Source of the DNA: Diplocarpon mali
Lineage: Eukaryota > Ascomycota > Leotiomycetes > Helotiales > Drepanopezizaceae
DNA: 64,000 nucleotides
Direction: 5' to 3'
Assembly: GCA_024741835.1 (NCBI GenBank)
Contig: JAENRP010000004.1
Span: 205,338 to 269,337, forward strand
A model generated the notes under the pieces. It worked only from the letters and a program-made list of their open reading frames with translations, did not search any database and was not told the DNA's origin. Made by a program: the position numbers and the translations under genes. Shown here one piece after another: positions 20,750 through 31,979 of this stretch. Each line of letters opens with the position of its first letter. Within the stretch, counting starts at the first letter, position 1.

Positions 20750-23700
20750 AATAGCATATAGCGCCGTTATAGCGTTAGAGTATAGGTACTATTCGAGGTC
20801 TTCATCAGCTCCTTTCCACTTAATCTGATATTTGAGCTTCCTAGCTTGAATACAAGATCCAATTATTTCTTCTATCTCCTATTCCTCTTATTCTAGCAGT
20901 ACTTTAATTAAAGCAGGAGGTTCCTAAGCTTAGCCTAGCAAAGGGTTAGGAACGTACTTTCGCAGTGAGTAGGAGTAGAATACAGGGTAGATCGAATAGA
21001 GCGAATCAGGCAATTGTACCTTCTAGCTTTCTCCTAGCTTTTCTAGTACTTTTACTAGGCTGTACCACTTATTAGAGAGCTTTCGGCTCGGCCGGTCCAG
21101 TTTCCAATTCTTAGTACTAATTAGCACATTATCTCCTATAATCCAATCAACTGGCCGGCAGTAGAGATCTGCAAGCTGTTTCATTTTAGCTTATTATGCT
21201 TAAAGAGACGACTAGGCGAATTGGACTACTTTTTAAGCTCTAGTAGCTATGCAGAGCGCCATTTTACGATTTACTCTCTCAGTTGCTGTCTATAAAGGCT
21301 CTAGGTTAATTAAATTCCACAAGGAGCGAGCTTTGTAGCCGTTTAGCACTTGGAAAGGGGAAATTTGCCCTAGGGATTCGTAAGGCAAGGTCAATTGGGC
21401 AATATCTATTAAAGGTAAGAGACGACTTTAATTATCTTAGTAGTATAAGCAGAACGGTCTAAGGCGTTATTTTAAGTACTAGTTTATGATTTTAGTTTAG
21501 CTGTTAACGTTAGGGTTATAAGCTATAGTTAGCTTGACCTTTATACTTAGTATCCGATAGAGTTCTTTTTAAAAGGAAGAGACGAATTAGGCGCCTTTAT
21601 CTAATAGAATCGAGTCGGGCATACTAAAATGGCGTATCTAATGAATTAAAAATAACTCTGCAAGGCCTTTTGCGTCGATCGAATTATGGTATAGAACTGA
21701 AACTGCCTTCTTTAATAACCTATCGATAATTATAAGGGCAAAATTATAACCGAGTTCGTCAAGCGGAAGCTTTGTAAAATCCATTATTAAGTGTTAATAA
21801 GCTCGTTCAGGAATTGGCAAGGGTTGTAGGAAACCTAGGGTCTTATTACGACAAGCTTTTATTCTCAAATAACAACAGTTCTAGATATAAGTGCCGACGT
21901 CGCTGCTAAGACTTTTCCAGTAGTATTTTCTTCCTACTAGAAGTCTTGTTTTCCTGATTCTAGTATATGCGACGCAAGGTTGCTTATACATATAACGAAT
22001 TAGGGCTGTTCGCAGTTCGGGAGGTTAGGATAGTATAATAAGTCTACCTTAGAAGAAGAGTTTGCCTTAGCTGAGTTCATAGTCGAGGCTGTGCTTCTGC
22101 GCCTCGTCTCGGAATTTCTATAGCTTAAGGGAGGTCTTATTAGCTTAAATAACCTTATCGATAATATGATAGCTCGCCATATTATACTCGACCCTAGACG
22201 TTGGGTCGGCAGGTGCCTCTATTAGCGCGATTAGCACGGTCGTTACTCGTGGGCCGGGCCCAGGAGTGGAATCGCCTCTAGTGGCGAGCACTTCTATAGA
22301 GAGCTTATTATTAGGTAAGAGCTGCTAGTAGCGTAAAGCTCGTTTCCTGGCCTTAAGAGGGGTCAGCTCCTGGTCTCGACGTAAGAGTATATTAGCCAGC
22401 GTATTTGTCGTGCCTATTTGGTATATAATAAGGAAGTTGAAATCAGCGAAGAACTCCGCCTAGTGAGCCTGCCGGGCTATTAAGTCCTTAGTTGTTATAA
22501 AGTACTCGAGGGCCTTATGATCTATATATACGTATACTGTTTTCTAGGCCCTGAGTAGCTCTGCCTTATACTAGTAGAACGATTTAAAAATCGCTAAGAG
22601 CTCCTTATTATAAATAAGGTAATTCAGCTCGGCGTTATTTATCGTCTTTGAGAAGTACCCGATTGGGTGGTAGTTATCGTCTTCTTAGAGTTAGGAGAGT
22701 ACGCCAGCGACTACGCCGTCGGAGGCGTCGGTCTTAAGCCTTGTCTGCTTTCGAGGGTGATAGTAGTATAAAATCGGGGTTGTTTGGAGGCTTAAGCGCA
22801 GAGCTTCCTAAGCTTCTTTATAAGTATTGTTAAAGTTAAAAGGAACGTTTCTTATAAGAGCTATTAAGGGTCGGCAGATACGACTATAGCCTTGAATGAA
22901 CCTTTAGTAGAAGTTATAGAACCTGAGGAAGCTCTGTATACCGCGTACATTCTCGGCGTATTTCTACTCCTAAATGACTAAGACCTTATTAGGGTCTACC
23001 TCAATTCTGTAAACTCCAATAATAAACCCTAAGAACCTAGTCTTAGTAACCCCGAACTCGCTTTTCTTAATATCTGCTTAAAGGCTATGGCGTTAGAGAA
23101 TTCCTAAGATCTTCTTAATGTAAATCTTATAGTTAAGGGAGTTTTCTAAGTAGATTAGAATATTATCTAAGTAGGTAGAGTAGAAATCGTTAAGGTGGTT
23201 AAGGAGAATATTGTTAATAAACCTTTGAAAGGTGGCGGGCCTATTTGTTAGCCTAAATGGTAAAACCTTATATTTATAGGTCCTATAACGCGTGCGAAAG
23301 GTAGTCAGGTCTTCGGCGTCAGCTGATATGCAGATACAGTAGAAGGCTTATTATATATCGATTTTTATAAAAACACAAGCTTTCGATATGCGTGCTATTA
23401 TCTTATTGATAAGGGGAATCGGGTAGGGGTCTTTCTTCATTAGAGCATTTAGTTTCTGGTAATCGACGCATAGACATAGGGAGCTATTAGCTTTTCTAAC
23501 GAAGAGGATTGGGGCTGCCTAGGGGAAACTCGAAGCTTCGATAAATCCTTTATACAGGTTCTTGAGAATATAGCTCTTAACCTTTGAGAGCTGTTTGTCA
23601 GTAAGGCGGCGGAGGGGTTCGATTGTTAAGTTGTTCTCGCCTATTAGCTCGATTTTATAATCTACCCCTAGTCTAGGTTCCGGCAGCTGATCGAAGGCTT

Positions 23701-25080
23701 AGCGACTAAAGACGTTCTTAAACTCAGCGTACTAAGGCAGGAGCTTCTAGTCTATTAGCTTATCGTTGCTCTTATACTTAGTTTACAGCGCCGAACTAAG
23801 GCCAAGGGTGTTGAGATGGGTGATACAGCCATCACTCCGATGTATTGTCATGTGACCCTACTGCTTAGTCAGTAGGATGTTGACACGTATATAGCTGTAG
23901 GGAAGAAAGGGGTAACCTTCCTTCCCTAACTCTTACCAATATATCGACCATCGACCTCTAGAAGTTTCCTATACCTACTGCGCCGACTCACTTAAGCTCA
24001 ATAAAGGGAGCTAATTTCAGCTTGCCTAACCGATTCTCGGCGATTGATTTCTCGGTCTAGATTATGAATAGAGCTTACGAATGTGAACTCTTTAGGCGCC
24101 GGTTCTTAAGTCTATATAGCTTATCTTGCCCTAGTTGTAAAGCGGTAGTAAAGGGCGCTGATTGCTAAGGCTAAGATTAGGCTGATCTGGCAAGCCGGCT
24201 TTAGAGTAGCGTTCCTCTTCGCTAGGAGAGGGAGCAAGGGGTCTAGTACTCTTAGCAAGGCCTTCTTTATATAGTTTAAATCTCTTTTCAAGTCTCTAAA
24301 GAAACTGCTATCCCTAGGTCTGCAAGAGGCTATAGGAGTAGGAATCGAATTAGTATATTTCACTTGCGGGCCGGGACTAGGAGTAGGATTCGAGTTCGCA
24401 GATTTTACTCGCGGGCCAGGACCGGGAGTGGGATTCGAGGCGCTATTGCTTGCTAGCACCGAGAGCTGGGCTTAAGCTATTCTCAGGTCTTTGTCCTTAG
24501 CGTCTATCATAGCTGCTCGACGATCGACGTCTTGCTAGGCCATTAGGGGTTTTATTAGCTGTAAGAGATCGATCAGTACACGTCGATTAAAGTAGGGGAC
24601 GATAGGTATATCCTTAGGCTAGGAGATACTATTTTTCCCTTTTCTATAGGATTGTTTAAAGTCATAGTGCTCTAGGAACTTCCTGCCGATCAAAACGTCA
24701 GTTGCTCCTAAGCTTATAATTAGGAAAGGGAAGTTTATTCGTCGCCTATCGATTGTAAGGGTGAGTAAGACGGCGAATCGAATGGTTTCTCCCTTAAGGC
24801 TATTGTAGCTAGTAGGGGTAATCGGTTTAGGCAGTTTAATGAACTTTACCTTAAGTCTTTAGGAGAGCTAGTATACTAAAGACGTCTTAATAATATTGAA
24901 AATATTAGCTCTACTATTAATATAGGCAACTGTTTTAATAAATGATCTATTTCGAGCTAGTTTTATAGGAACCAAGAACTGGCGGCCGCTTATTAATAGG
25001 CGGGAATCAAAATCCAAGTCTTTCTACAAATTGTAACCTATGCTATAGTAGGAGTCTTTGCTATAGCTTAGCAGTTTCCT
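20750..25080 (-). pseudogene. Gypsy pol with chromodomain, broken
   Basis: Reading right to left on the minus strand, with approximate ends. A protease tail (GATDVLIGRKFLEHYDF near 24640-24720) comes first. Reverse transcriptase segments follow (DYQKLNALMKKDPYPIPLI near 23400-23465; TFQRFINNILLNHLNDF and YLDNILIYLEN near 23130-23260, where YLDD has become YLDN). RNase H (HPIGYFSKTINNAELNYLI near 22610-22675) is next, then integrase (PERAYQHLIMDFTKLPLDEL near 21740-21810). A C-terminal chromodomain (LKYQIKWKGADEDLE near 20790-20840) closes it. TAG and TAA interrupt at former Gln codons throughout. A 112-codon stop-free part at 24459-24121 is the linker between protease and reverse transcriptase, with repeated NPTPGPGPR-like units. 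Confidence 0.85.
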
Positions 25081-26460
25081 AATAGTAGGTCGTTTTCCAT
25101 CTCAACTTTAGCTATTATAAACTCGCCTTACTTCTTTAGCTTCAGGCAGTCCGTCGCATAGTAACCAGGGGCTCTACAGTTGTAGCAGAGACTAGATGAC
25201 GGCTTCGGGCTAGTAGACCTTTCTTAGTAAGTCGCTAGTAAGGGGGAACGAGTGCAGGGAGCTAAAGAGGTAGCTATAGCGGTAGGTCTCTATAACTCCC
25301 TTTTCAATATGCTAGGGATGCAGTCCTTCGCAAGAGAGAATGCGATAGCAGGGGCGACTCATCGAGCGTTATAGGCCTCTTCTTACTTGATATTATAGGC
25401 CTTGCGGTTTGCAATAGCTAAGAACTCATTTAGAGTAGTATAATTATTATTTATTTTATACTTCTCTACTCGAAGGTCGTTCTTTAAGGCTAGGGAGACC
25501 TTTTTATAAACGTTATCGAACTAGCGAGACTGATCGATCTTTCTAGCTATAGCAAGGGTGACGAACTTAGATCAGAACTCATTATATGATAATGAACTTA
25601 TAGTTAGCCTGCTGTATTTGAGCTTAGCAGACTGAATGTAGTTGTAGTTAAAGAACCTTTGATCTAAGACCCTAAGGACGTTAGTAGCGCATATGAACTT
25701 ACTAGCAAAGACGGGATCTATATATTATAAGATCAGGTTCTAAGCTTCACCTATTATACACTTGAAGTAGGCAGTGATCTAGTCCTCTTCTAAAGTGAAG
25801 TTGCCTAAGTACTCTTGAATAAATACCTTTATAGCTATCTTCTAAGTATTATAGGTGATTTTGCCTTAGTAGTTGCTAAAATAGGTTTAAAGGTACTTAA
25901 TTCAATAGGGGTTGATGGCTAGGACTAAAGGTCTGATGATCGGGAGGTAATAGTCTAAAGGAGGCAGCAAGTCGGCGGTAAGGGACTGAGTATTCCGAGG
26001 GCTAGCACTCAGGGAAGAAGGGGCAGTAGCATTGTTTTAGAGAGCGGCGGCTACGGCAGCGCCGACGAGGTTCGCGATTTCGGCCTGCTAGGCAGCTGAA
26101 AAGAGAGGGGCCGATATAGTAAGGGTAGACGTCAGTTCTTCCTTGACTTCAATCGACGGAAGGGGAGTATTTCGAGAATCCACTTACGGTCTAGGACTAG
26201 GAGTGAAATCTATACTAAGGGAGGTAGCTTCCTAAGTGGGCTTAAGAGGGGGAATATCTCTAGGACCAGGGTTGGCAGTAAGGCCTATAGAACTAGAACT
26301 AGTGGCAGTGAGGCCTAAAGAACTGGTAGTAGTAAGGCCCGGTAGAGGTGCGATTAACCTTTCACTCCTCTTAAGTGGTATAAGATTAGAGGTTACGAGT
26401 ACTAACTCTCTTTATATTATTTGGTTTAGTCTAAAGGGACCTAATGCTAAACAGTGACCT
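25081..26460 (-). pseudogene. Gypsy gag with zinc knuckle, broken
   Basis: Minus-strand gag-like sequence; ends are approximate. It contains a recognisable nucleocapsid zinc knuckle at about 25145-25187 reading CYNCRAPGYYATDC, where the His of CX2CX4HX4C has become Tyr by one C-to-T change. Scattered stops replace Gln codons. The N-terminal part has proline-rich repeats like those of the linker in pol. Confidence 0.8.
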
Positions 26461-27384
26461 ATTTAGAAGGGGGAAGATTAGTATAGGCAGAGCTATATAT
26501 ATTCTTAAAGCCTTTTAGTAAAGTATATATTAAGGTATCGTAGGTTTATAGATCTTAAGAAAGAAGGTTTTACTTTAGGATTACGTCTCTTTATTAATCA
26601 GGAGTTATAATAAGGTTGCCTAGGAGTGCAGTGCAAATCCAGGGAAGTGGGGTCCGGGGATCTAAAGCTTATCACTCTACTAAAGTTGACCTAGTCTCTA
26701 ATAGTATAGTATAACCCACTAAGGCTGACCAAGTCTCTACGTATATATATAGGTATAGGTCTCCTAGTTTGTACCCAAGTGTTTTAAAGGAAGGAGTAAG
26801 GGGCTTCGAAGAGTATGAGGAGAGTTGTCGACGAGTATAGTCGACAGGGAGTGTAGAGAAGGTCGACAACTTATTCGCAAGGAGGGGTCTTCGAGGAGTC
26901 GAGTTATATTCGAGGCTTTCGCAAAAGAGGGGGAGTATCGAAGAGTATAAGGAGAGTTGTCGATAAGTATATTGTTAACAAGTATAAGGTTGATAAAAAG
27001 AGTAGTATAGAGTGTTTATAAGGGAGGGAGAGAGTTAGGAAGAGAAAAGTTATTATACTACTCTAGGCAGCAGCCTACGCTAGCAAAGCGAGGGCATAGT
27101 GAATAATTTTTTTCAAATTGAACTTAAAGGTGAATCTCCGTTTGCAAAATAGAGGAGGAAGTAAGGGGTCGAAAAAACGAGCTGATCTCGTATTCGAAGG
27201 TTGTTCAGCTTTCTTTAAAAACTAGATTAGTGAGATGATCTAGGCGCTACGTACGAGTTGCTTAGGGCAGTTCGTAGTAGAAGTCGAAATCGAGAGATCG
27301 AGTTGCTTAAGGCAGTTCGAAATGACGATTCTAAAGGTGGTAGATATTAAGCTTCTCAGCAAAGGTTGAGTTGATCTTTTCTTA

Positions 27385-27639
27385 TATTACAACTCGCTCT
27401 CGAGCGTGCAAAAGGCGAGAATCGAATGACGCTAACTGTATTACCCTAAGAGGTACGCTATATAATTGAGAAGAAAAGATAAAGAAGAAGAGAGAGTCTT
27501 TAGTAGAGCTCCTTTAGAATAAGTATAGGTGCATCACTAGCGCGCACGTGATCCAGCCACCTTGCTACCTTAGCGGGCACCTGACTTCGTGCACCTGACC
27601 AACACGTGATATAACCGTATACGTAATGCGGCCGTAACA
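27385..27639 (-). repeat. Gypsy 5' LTR (right copy)
   Basis: 255 bp, ends CGTAACA and is followed by target duplication ATACT at 27640-27644. Less mutated at its right end than the left copy. Confidence 0.95.
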
Positions 27640-27644
27640 ATACT

Positions 27645-30600
27645 CGACTTATATCAGTCTCGAAGCTCGGCGACAATAATATTACTATAATCTTTAATAA
27701 AGAAGAGGCAAAAGGGTATCGAGGCGACGATATAGTATTTACTATACTATAGCTTAATAGATTATTTACTTTATCTTAATTGCATACTGCTATTGCAACT
27801 AAAGCAGATAAAAAGGCTATAAACCTTAGCCTTATATAACCTTTAGAACTAATTAATATAGAGATGATATTGCAAAACTCGAATAAAACGGATTCAGAGC
27901 TCCTCTATAGGAGACTAGGTTACTTTAACTATACTAAGCTAAAGAAGCTAGTCGACGACAACTATAGCCTAAATATAGAAGCTCGAATTGCTCTTAAAGG
28001 AGAGAGAAACTGCGAAAGCTGCTTAGCAGGCAAAATAAAGGAGCAATTTAATAAGAAAACAGATATAAGAATAGATAAGATCTATAGAAGACTCTACGCC
28101 GATATATTAGGAATACTACTACTATTAATTAAGGGGTATCGCTACTTCCTATTAGTAGTAGATAACGCCTGCAGATGCTATTGGATAAGGCTATTAAAGA
28201 ATAAGAGCGCTGATAAGATATAGCTAAAAATCAAAGACCTAAAGAAGCAACTAAAGATAGAGAACTTTATATCAGTAGTATACTAAAGGTCTAATAATAG
28301 TATAGGAGAGTTTAAAGGCAGATTCTTACTATAGCTATTAAAAGGAGGTATAACCTTAGAACCTTTACCTATTTATAAGTATAGTTTAAATAGCGTCGTC
28401 GAATGTTAGATATACGAAATTATAAAAATAGCTTGCTCTTGCATATACAACGCTAAGATAAACAGCTATATATAGTGCTACGCTATAGAGTAGGCCTATA
28501 GGCTAAAGAATAGGAGGCCTACGAAGGCTCTACCTTTTAGAGAGCTGAAAGGCCTAACTCTATTAGAGGCGTACTTAGAACGTATTAAAGATCTTTCAAA
28601 AATTAGAGTATTTAGGTCTAGGGCGTTCCTATTAAATAATAGAGGAAATGGCCTAGGTAAGTTCGAGTTAAGAACTATAATAGGAGCTTAGATACTTATA
28701 AGTATAACAAGCTCGAAGATGTATAAGCTATTAAACGTCGAGACTCTAAAAGAACTAATATCTGCTAATGTCAAATTTGACGAATACTTAATGTATAACA
28801 TAAGAGAAGTATAACTATAGGAAAGACCTTAGAATAAGAGGCTAGCATATAGTACTATAAGCTTAATAAGACCTATAAGGCCAGTAGATATTACTGAAAG
28901 ACCTCTTATAAGAGTTATAAAAAGGCTAGTATATAAAACTAAGAGAGTATATAGTACTAAAAGACCTGTAATATTAGAGTTATTAGAAAATAGGCAAATC
29001 TATAGCAATAAAGCTGAAGTAAGAGGTACTAAACCTTAAAGGGTAATAGAAAACATCCCTAAAGCGTTTGATTAACGCGTTCTAAAGCAAATAGAGACTC
29101 CTACCTTATAGTATAGTAGGAAGCTGAAGCCAAAACGAGTATTTAGTGAGATTAATACTTAAGAGAGTACGTTAACCTCTATAGGAAATCAACTAACTAT
29201 TCCTATAAAGGTAATATTAGTATATAATGCGCTAAGTCAGAATCTAAAAGAATAGAGAGAAGCAATACTTAGTGAATTCGAAGTTATAAAATCAGTAGGA
29301 ACCTTTAAAATAATATTAAGTAAACCTCCTATTAAGAGAAAGCTGATAAAATCGAGATTAGTTCTGCGAAATAAGATTGTAAATAGAGTATTAGTAAGAA
29401 GGAAGGCTCGAATTGTATTAAAAGGCTACGAGCAATAGTATAAGGTAGATTACTTCGATACTTTTGCTAATATTATTAAGCATATAACTTTATAAGTTCT
29501 ACTCGCCTTTGCAGCTTTGAGAGATCTAGAAATCGAGCAAATCGATATCGATATAGCCTTCTTAAACGCGTACTTAGCTAAAGACGTATATATAGCTCTA
29601 TTAGACGACGAATGCGACCTATTCTACGAATTATACCTTTAACTTCGAGGAAAACAAGCCTATATTAAGCTTCTTAGGTTATTATACAGCTTAAAACAAG
29701 TACCTTAAGAATAGTGGCTACTAGTTAAAGATGAAATAGAAAAGGCTGGCTTATAAAGTACTAAAGCAGATCCAAATCTATTTATATAGGAAAATCAAGC
29801 TGATAATACAACTGCGTATATATTAGTCTTTATAAATAATATGCTAATTATTAGAAAATAATAAGATTGCGATTACTTTAAAAAGAAGATTCTCAATACT
29901 TAAAAAGGAAAAGACCTAGGGCTAATTAGCACCTTTATTAGAATATAAGTTAAACGAGATCGCAAGGCTAAAACGCTATAAATTCACTAAATAGACTATA
30001 TTAAGAAGATTCTTAATAGATTTAGGATGGCTAATTGCAAAGGGAATAACCTACCAGCCTTAGCTAGTATAGTATTAAGGAAATTAGGTATAGATAAAGC
30101 TTATATTAACGAGCTACTATAACTTAAAGATATCTTACTTTACTAGTAGATTATAAGAAGCGTTATATACCCCTTGAACCTTATAAGGCTAGATATCTTC
30201 TATATTATCGGCCAATTGGCATAGCATATAGCAACCCCTTTATAAGATCACCTCTAAGCTACGAAACCCCTTTTGCAATACTTATAAAAGACTGCCAAAG
30301 ATGGAATTATATATGGAAAAGGCGAACTAAATCAATTCGATGCTTATACAGATGCTACTTAGGCTACTAAGAACGATAGGAAGTCATTCTAAGGCTGGCT
30401 TATTAAGTATAATAGAGGAGTCGTTAGCTAGGCTGCGAATAGGCAAAAATCTACTTCTTTAAGTAGTAAATAAGCCGAGATAATAGCGGCTTCTAACGGC
30501 TTGAGAGAGGTAGCTTAGATGCTAAAGCTATTCGCCGACCTTAATATATAACTCGATCGATTACCTTATTTATAGCTCGATAACAAAGGAGCGAGATCTC

Positions 30601-30842
30601 TTACTAAAGAACGAAAATTTTCAGCTAAATCGAAGCATATCGACGTTCGACACTTTTATATAAGAGACGATATGGTAGCTAAAGGCAAGATGATAGTAGC
30701 TTATATACCTAGAAACGACAATATGGCAGATTCCCTTACAAAAGCTCTGCTAGGACCCGCTTTCGAGAAATACAAGGGTTATATAGGCCTACCAGAGCGA
30801 AAATCGATAAAAGAAGGCTATATAAAGGGAGGAAACCCATAG
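27645..30842 (+). pseudogene. Copia pol: integrase, reverse transcriptase, RNase H, broken
   Basis: Continues the Copia frame from 20332 across the Gypsy target site. GAG-pre-integrase and integrase start (LLYRRLGYFNYTKL, NCESCLAGKIKEQFNKKT, FLLVVDNACRCYWIRLL) are at 27864-28223, the longest stop-free part. Reverse transcriptase spans about 29220-29980, with IDIDIAFLNAYLAKDVYI, LLYSLKQVP and a ruined active site FINNMLII in place of YVDDMLI. RNase H follows with AEIIAASNGLREV, LDNKGARSLTKERK and SKHIDVRHFYIRD, and the tail NDNMADSLTKAL ends at about 30842. Multiple TAG/TAA stops at former Gln codons. Confidence 0.88.
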
Positions 30843-30905
30843 GAAAGCTATATATAGGGAGGAAACCTATAATACGACTATATAAAGGGTGAAAAGCTAT
30901 GATAT
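30811..30905 (+). repeat. Short tandem units before the Copia 3' LTR
   Basis: Three imperfect units of about 33 bases around CTATATAAAGGGAGGAAACC follow one another at the end of pol. They are purine-rich on the plus strand and sit between RNase H and the 3' LTR. Confidence 0.7.
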
Positions 30906-31103
30906 AGCTAAGTCAGAGGTACTCTTATACTATAACGTACGGTTTTTATACTGTAGGGCGGCTGAACTCTATATAAGGGAGACGTAGGCGCCATATACTA
31001 GAGAGTATATTGTAGGAGTTAATAAGGCCTAAACTATATAAAAAAAAAAAAAAAATATAGGGCTCTTTACTCTGAGTTCTATAGAGCTTTGTAGTAAGGG
31101 GCA

Positions 31104-31227
31104 TATTAGAAATATATAAGGTACGGAGATTACCGCACGGAGCGGAGGCTAAGGCTTGGTAAGCCAACCTTGTATATATACTACTTCAGCTCTCTAGAAC
31201 TAGAATCTACACCTTTCGATTCTGTCA
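31104..31227 (+). repeat. Copia 3' LTR
   Basis: 124 bp, starts TATTAG (TGTTAG by one reverse transition) and ends CTGTCA. Followed by target duplication GAGTC at 31228-31232. Confidence 0.95.
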
Positions 31228-31979
31228 GAGTCAGAGGGTGTAGATCGGTGGGTCTCAACACATGGCATGCTTGGTGTCGTCGGGGGCAAGAAAGGAGTAA
31301 TCCTGGAGAACGATCACAGGCACTCGTCGACATCATCGAGGCATCTTGCGCGTAAGAGAGACTTCGATATCCACAGCCGGTCTGGCATCAACAATCACCC
31401 CCCCCCCCGAATGGCAGGAGGCCAGCTGGGCCTGTAGAGATGAATGTGACTTGCGGTTGAGGACGCGACTCCAACTGAGATATTGCCATCCCGTGGAATA
31501 CAATATTCGAAATGTGAATCACATCGTGGCATTCCGGGGTCGGGGATGTGTGGTGCCTTATATCCTTGATGTCTCGAGGTCGGGTCGGATGACAACTCCG
31601 CAAGCGAGAAAGGGGGGGGGAGGGTCAACACCCCCGCACGCGGTGCATGCTCGGGTCACAGACGCGGGGTGCAGATCAGATGTTACGTGCCTCGCGTGCC
31701 GAGAGGGATGGGACGGACTGAGAGATCAGACGAGCAACGCTGTGCTGTACTTCCCGGCTGGAAAGGGATTTGACTTGACTTGACTTGACTTGATTTGACT
31801 TGACTTGACCTGACTTGACTTGAGGAAAGGGGTTGATGCAGATCAACAACCCACGACCCCGGGAAGCCCGGTCTGGTTGGCATCAATCTTAGATGGGCCT
31901 CTCGTAGACAAAACAAGACACAACCACTTCTGACTATGGAGATATGCACTCATCCATGCTACCCTACTCAACCCACCTC
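31228..31979. other. Spacer between Copia and the GH64 gene
   Basis: No gene supported. Contains a C-run at about 31398-31407, a G-run at about 31612-31621 and the TTGAC repeat at 31769-31823. The right part is the 3' flank of the minus-strand GH64 gene. Confidence 0.5.
31769..31823. repeat. (TTGAC)n pentanucleotide repeat
   Basis: About eleven near-perfect TTGAC units, with variants TTGAT and CTGAC. Confidence 0.93.

Larger units (their letters stand above)
20333..27639 (-). mobile_element. Ty3/Gypsy chromovirus, RIP-mutated, nested in Copia
   Basis: 255-bp LTRs at 20333-20587 and 27385-27639, ends TGTTACG/CGTAACA forming inverted repeats in the unmutated copies. Target duplication ATACT lies at 20328-20332 and 27640-27644, inside the Copia protease/integrase region. 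The internal part reads on the minus strand: gag, protease, reverse transcriptase, RNase H, integrase and a chromodomain, in Gypsy order. A polypurine tract (AAAGGGGGAGGG on the minus strand) abuts the left LTR, which is therefore the 3' LTR. Stops and motif losses by transition show it is dead. All LTR differences I could see are transitions, many of them in CpA/TpG context. Confidence 0.95.
18847..31227 (+). mobile_element. Ty1/Copia LTR retrotransposon, RIP-mutated, with nested Gypsy
   Basis: LTRs of 124 bp at 18847-18970 and 31104-31227 have identical length, and every difference I see between them is a transition. Five-base target duplication GAGTC lies immediately before 18847 and after 31227. 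The element's own DNA is about 5.07 kb; the rest is the nested Gypsy. Gene order gag, protease, integrase, reverse transcriptase, RNase H is that of Copia. TAG and TAA stand in many places where CAG and CAA would be expected, and motif residues are altered by G-to-A or C-to-T changes, so it is dead. A primer-binding-like TAGTAGCA follows the left LTR (TGGTAGC after reversing one transition, as for initiator-Met tRNA priming). A purine tract precedes the right LTR. Confidence 0.95.

Noticed and set aside
26236..26457. 73-codon plus frame in the Gypsy element
   Set aside because: Antisense of the gag region, not a gene.
31398..31621. C-run and G-run as a hairpin-forming inverted repeat
   Set aside because: They can pair in principle but are 200 bases apart with no flanking complementarity; probably simple repeats.
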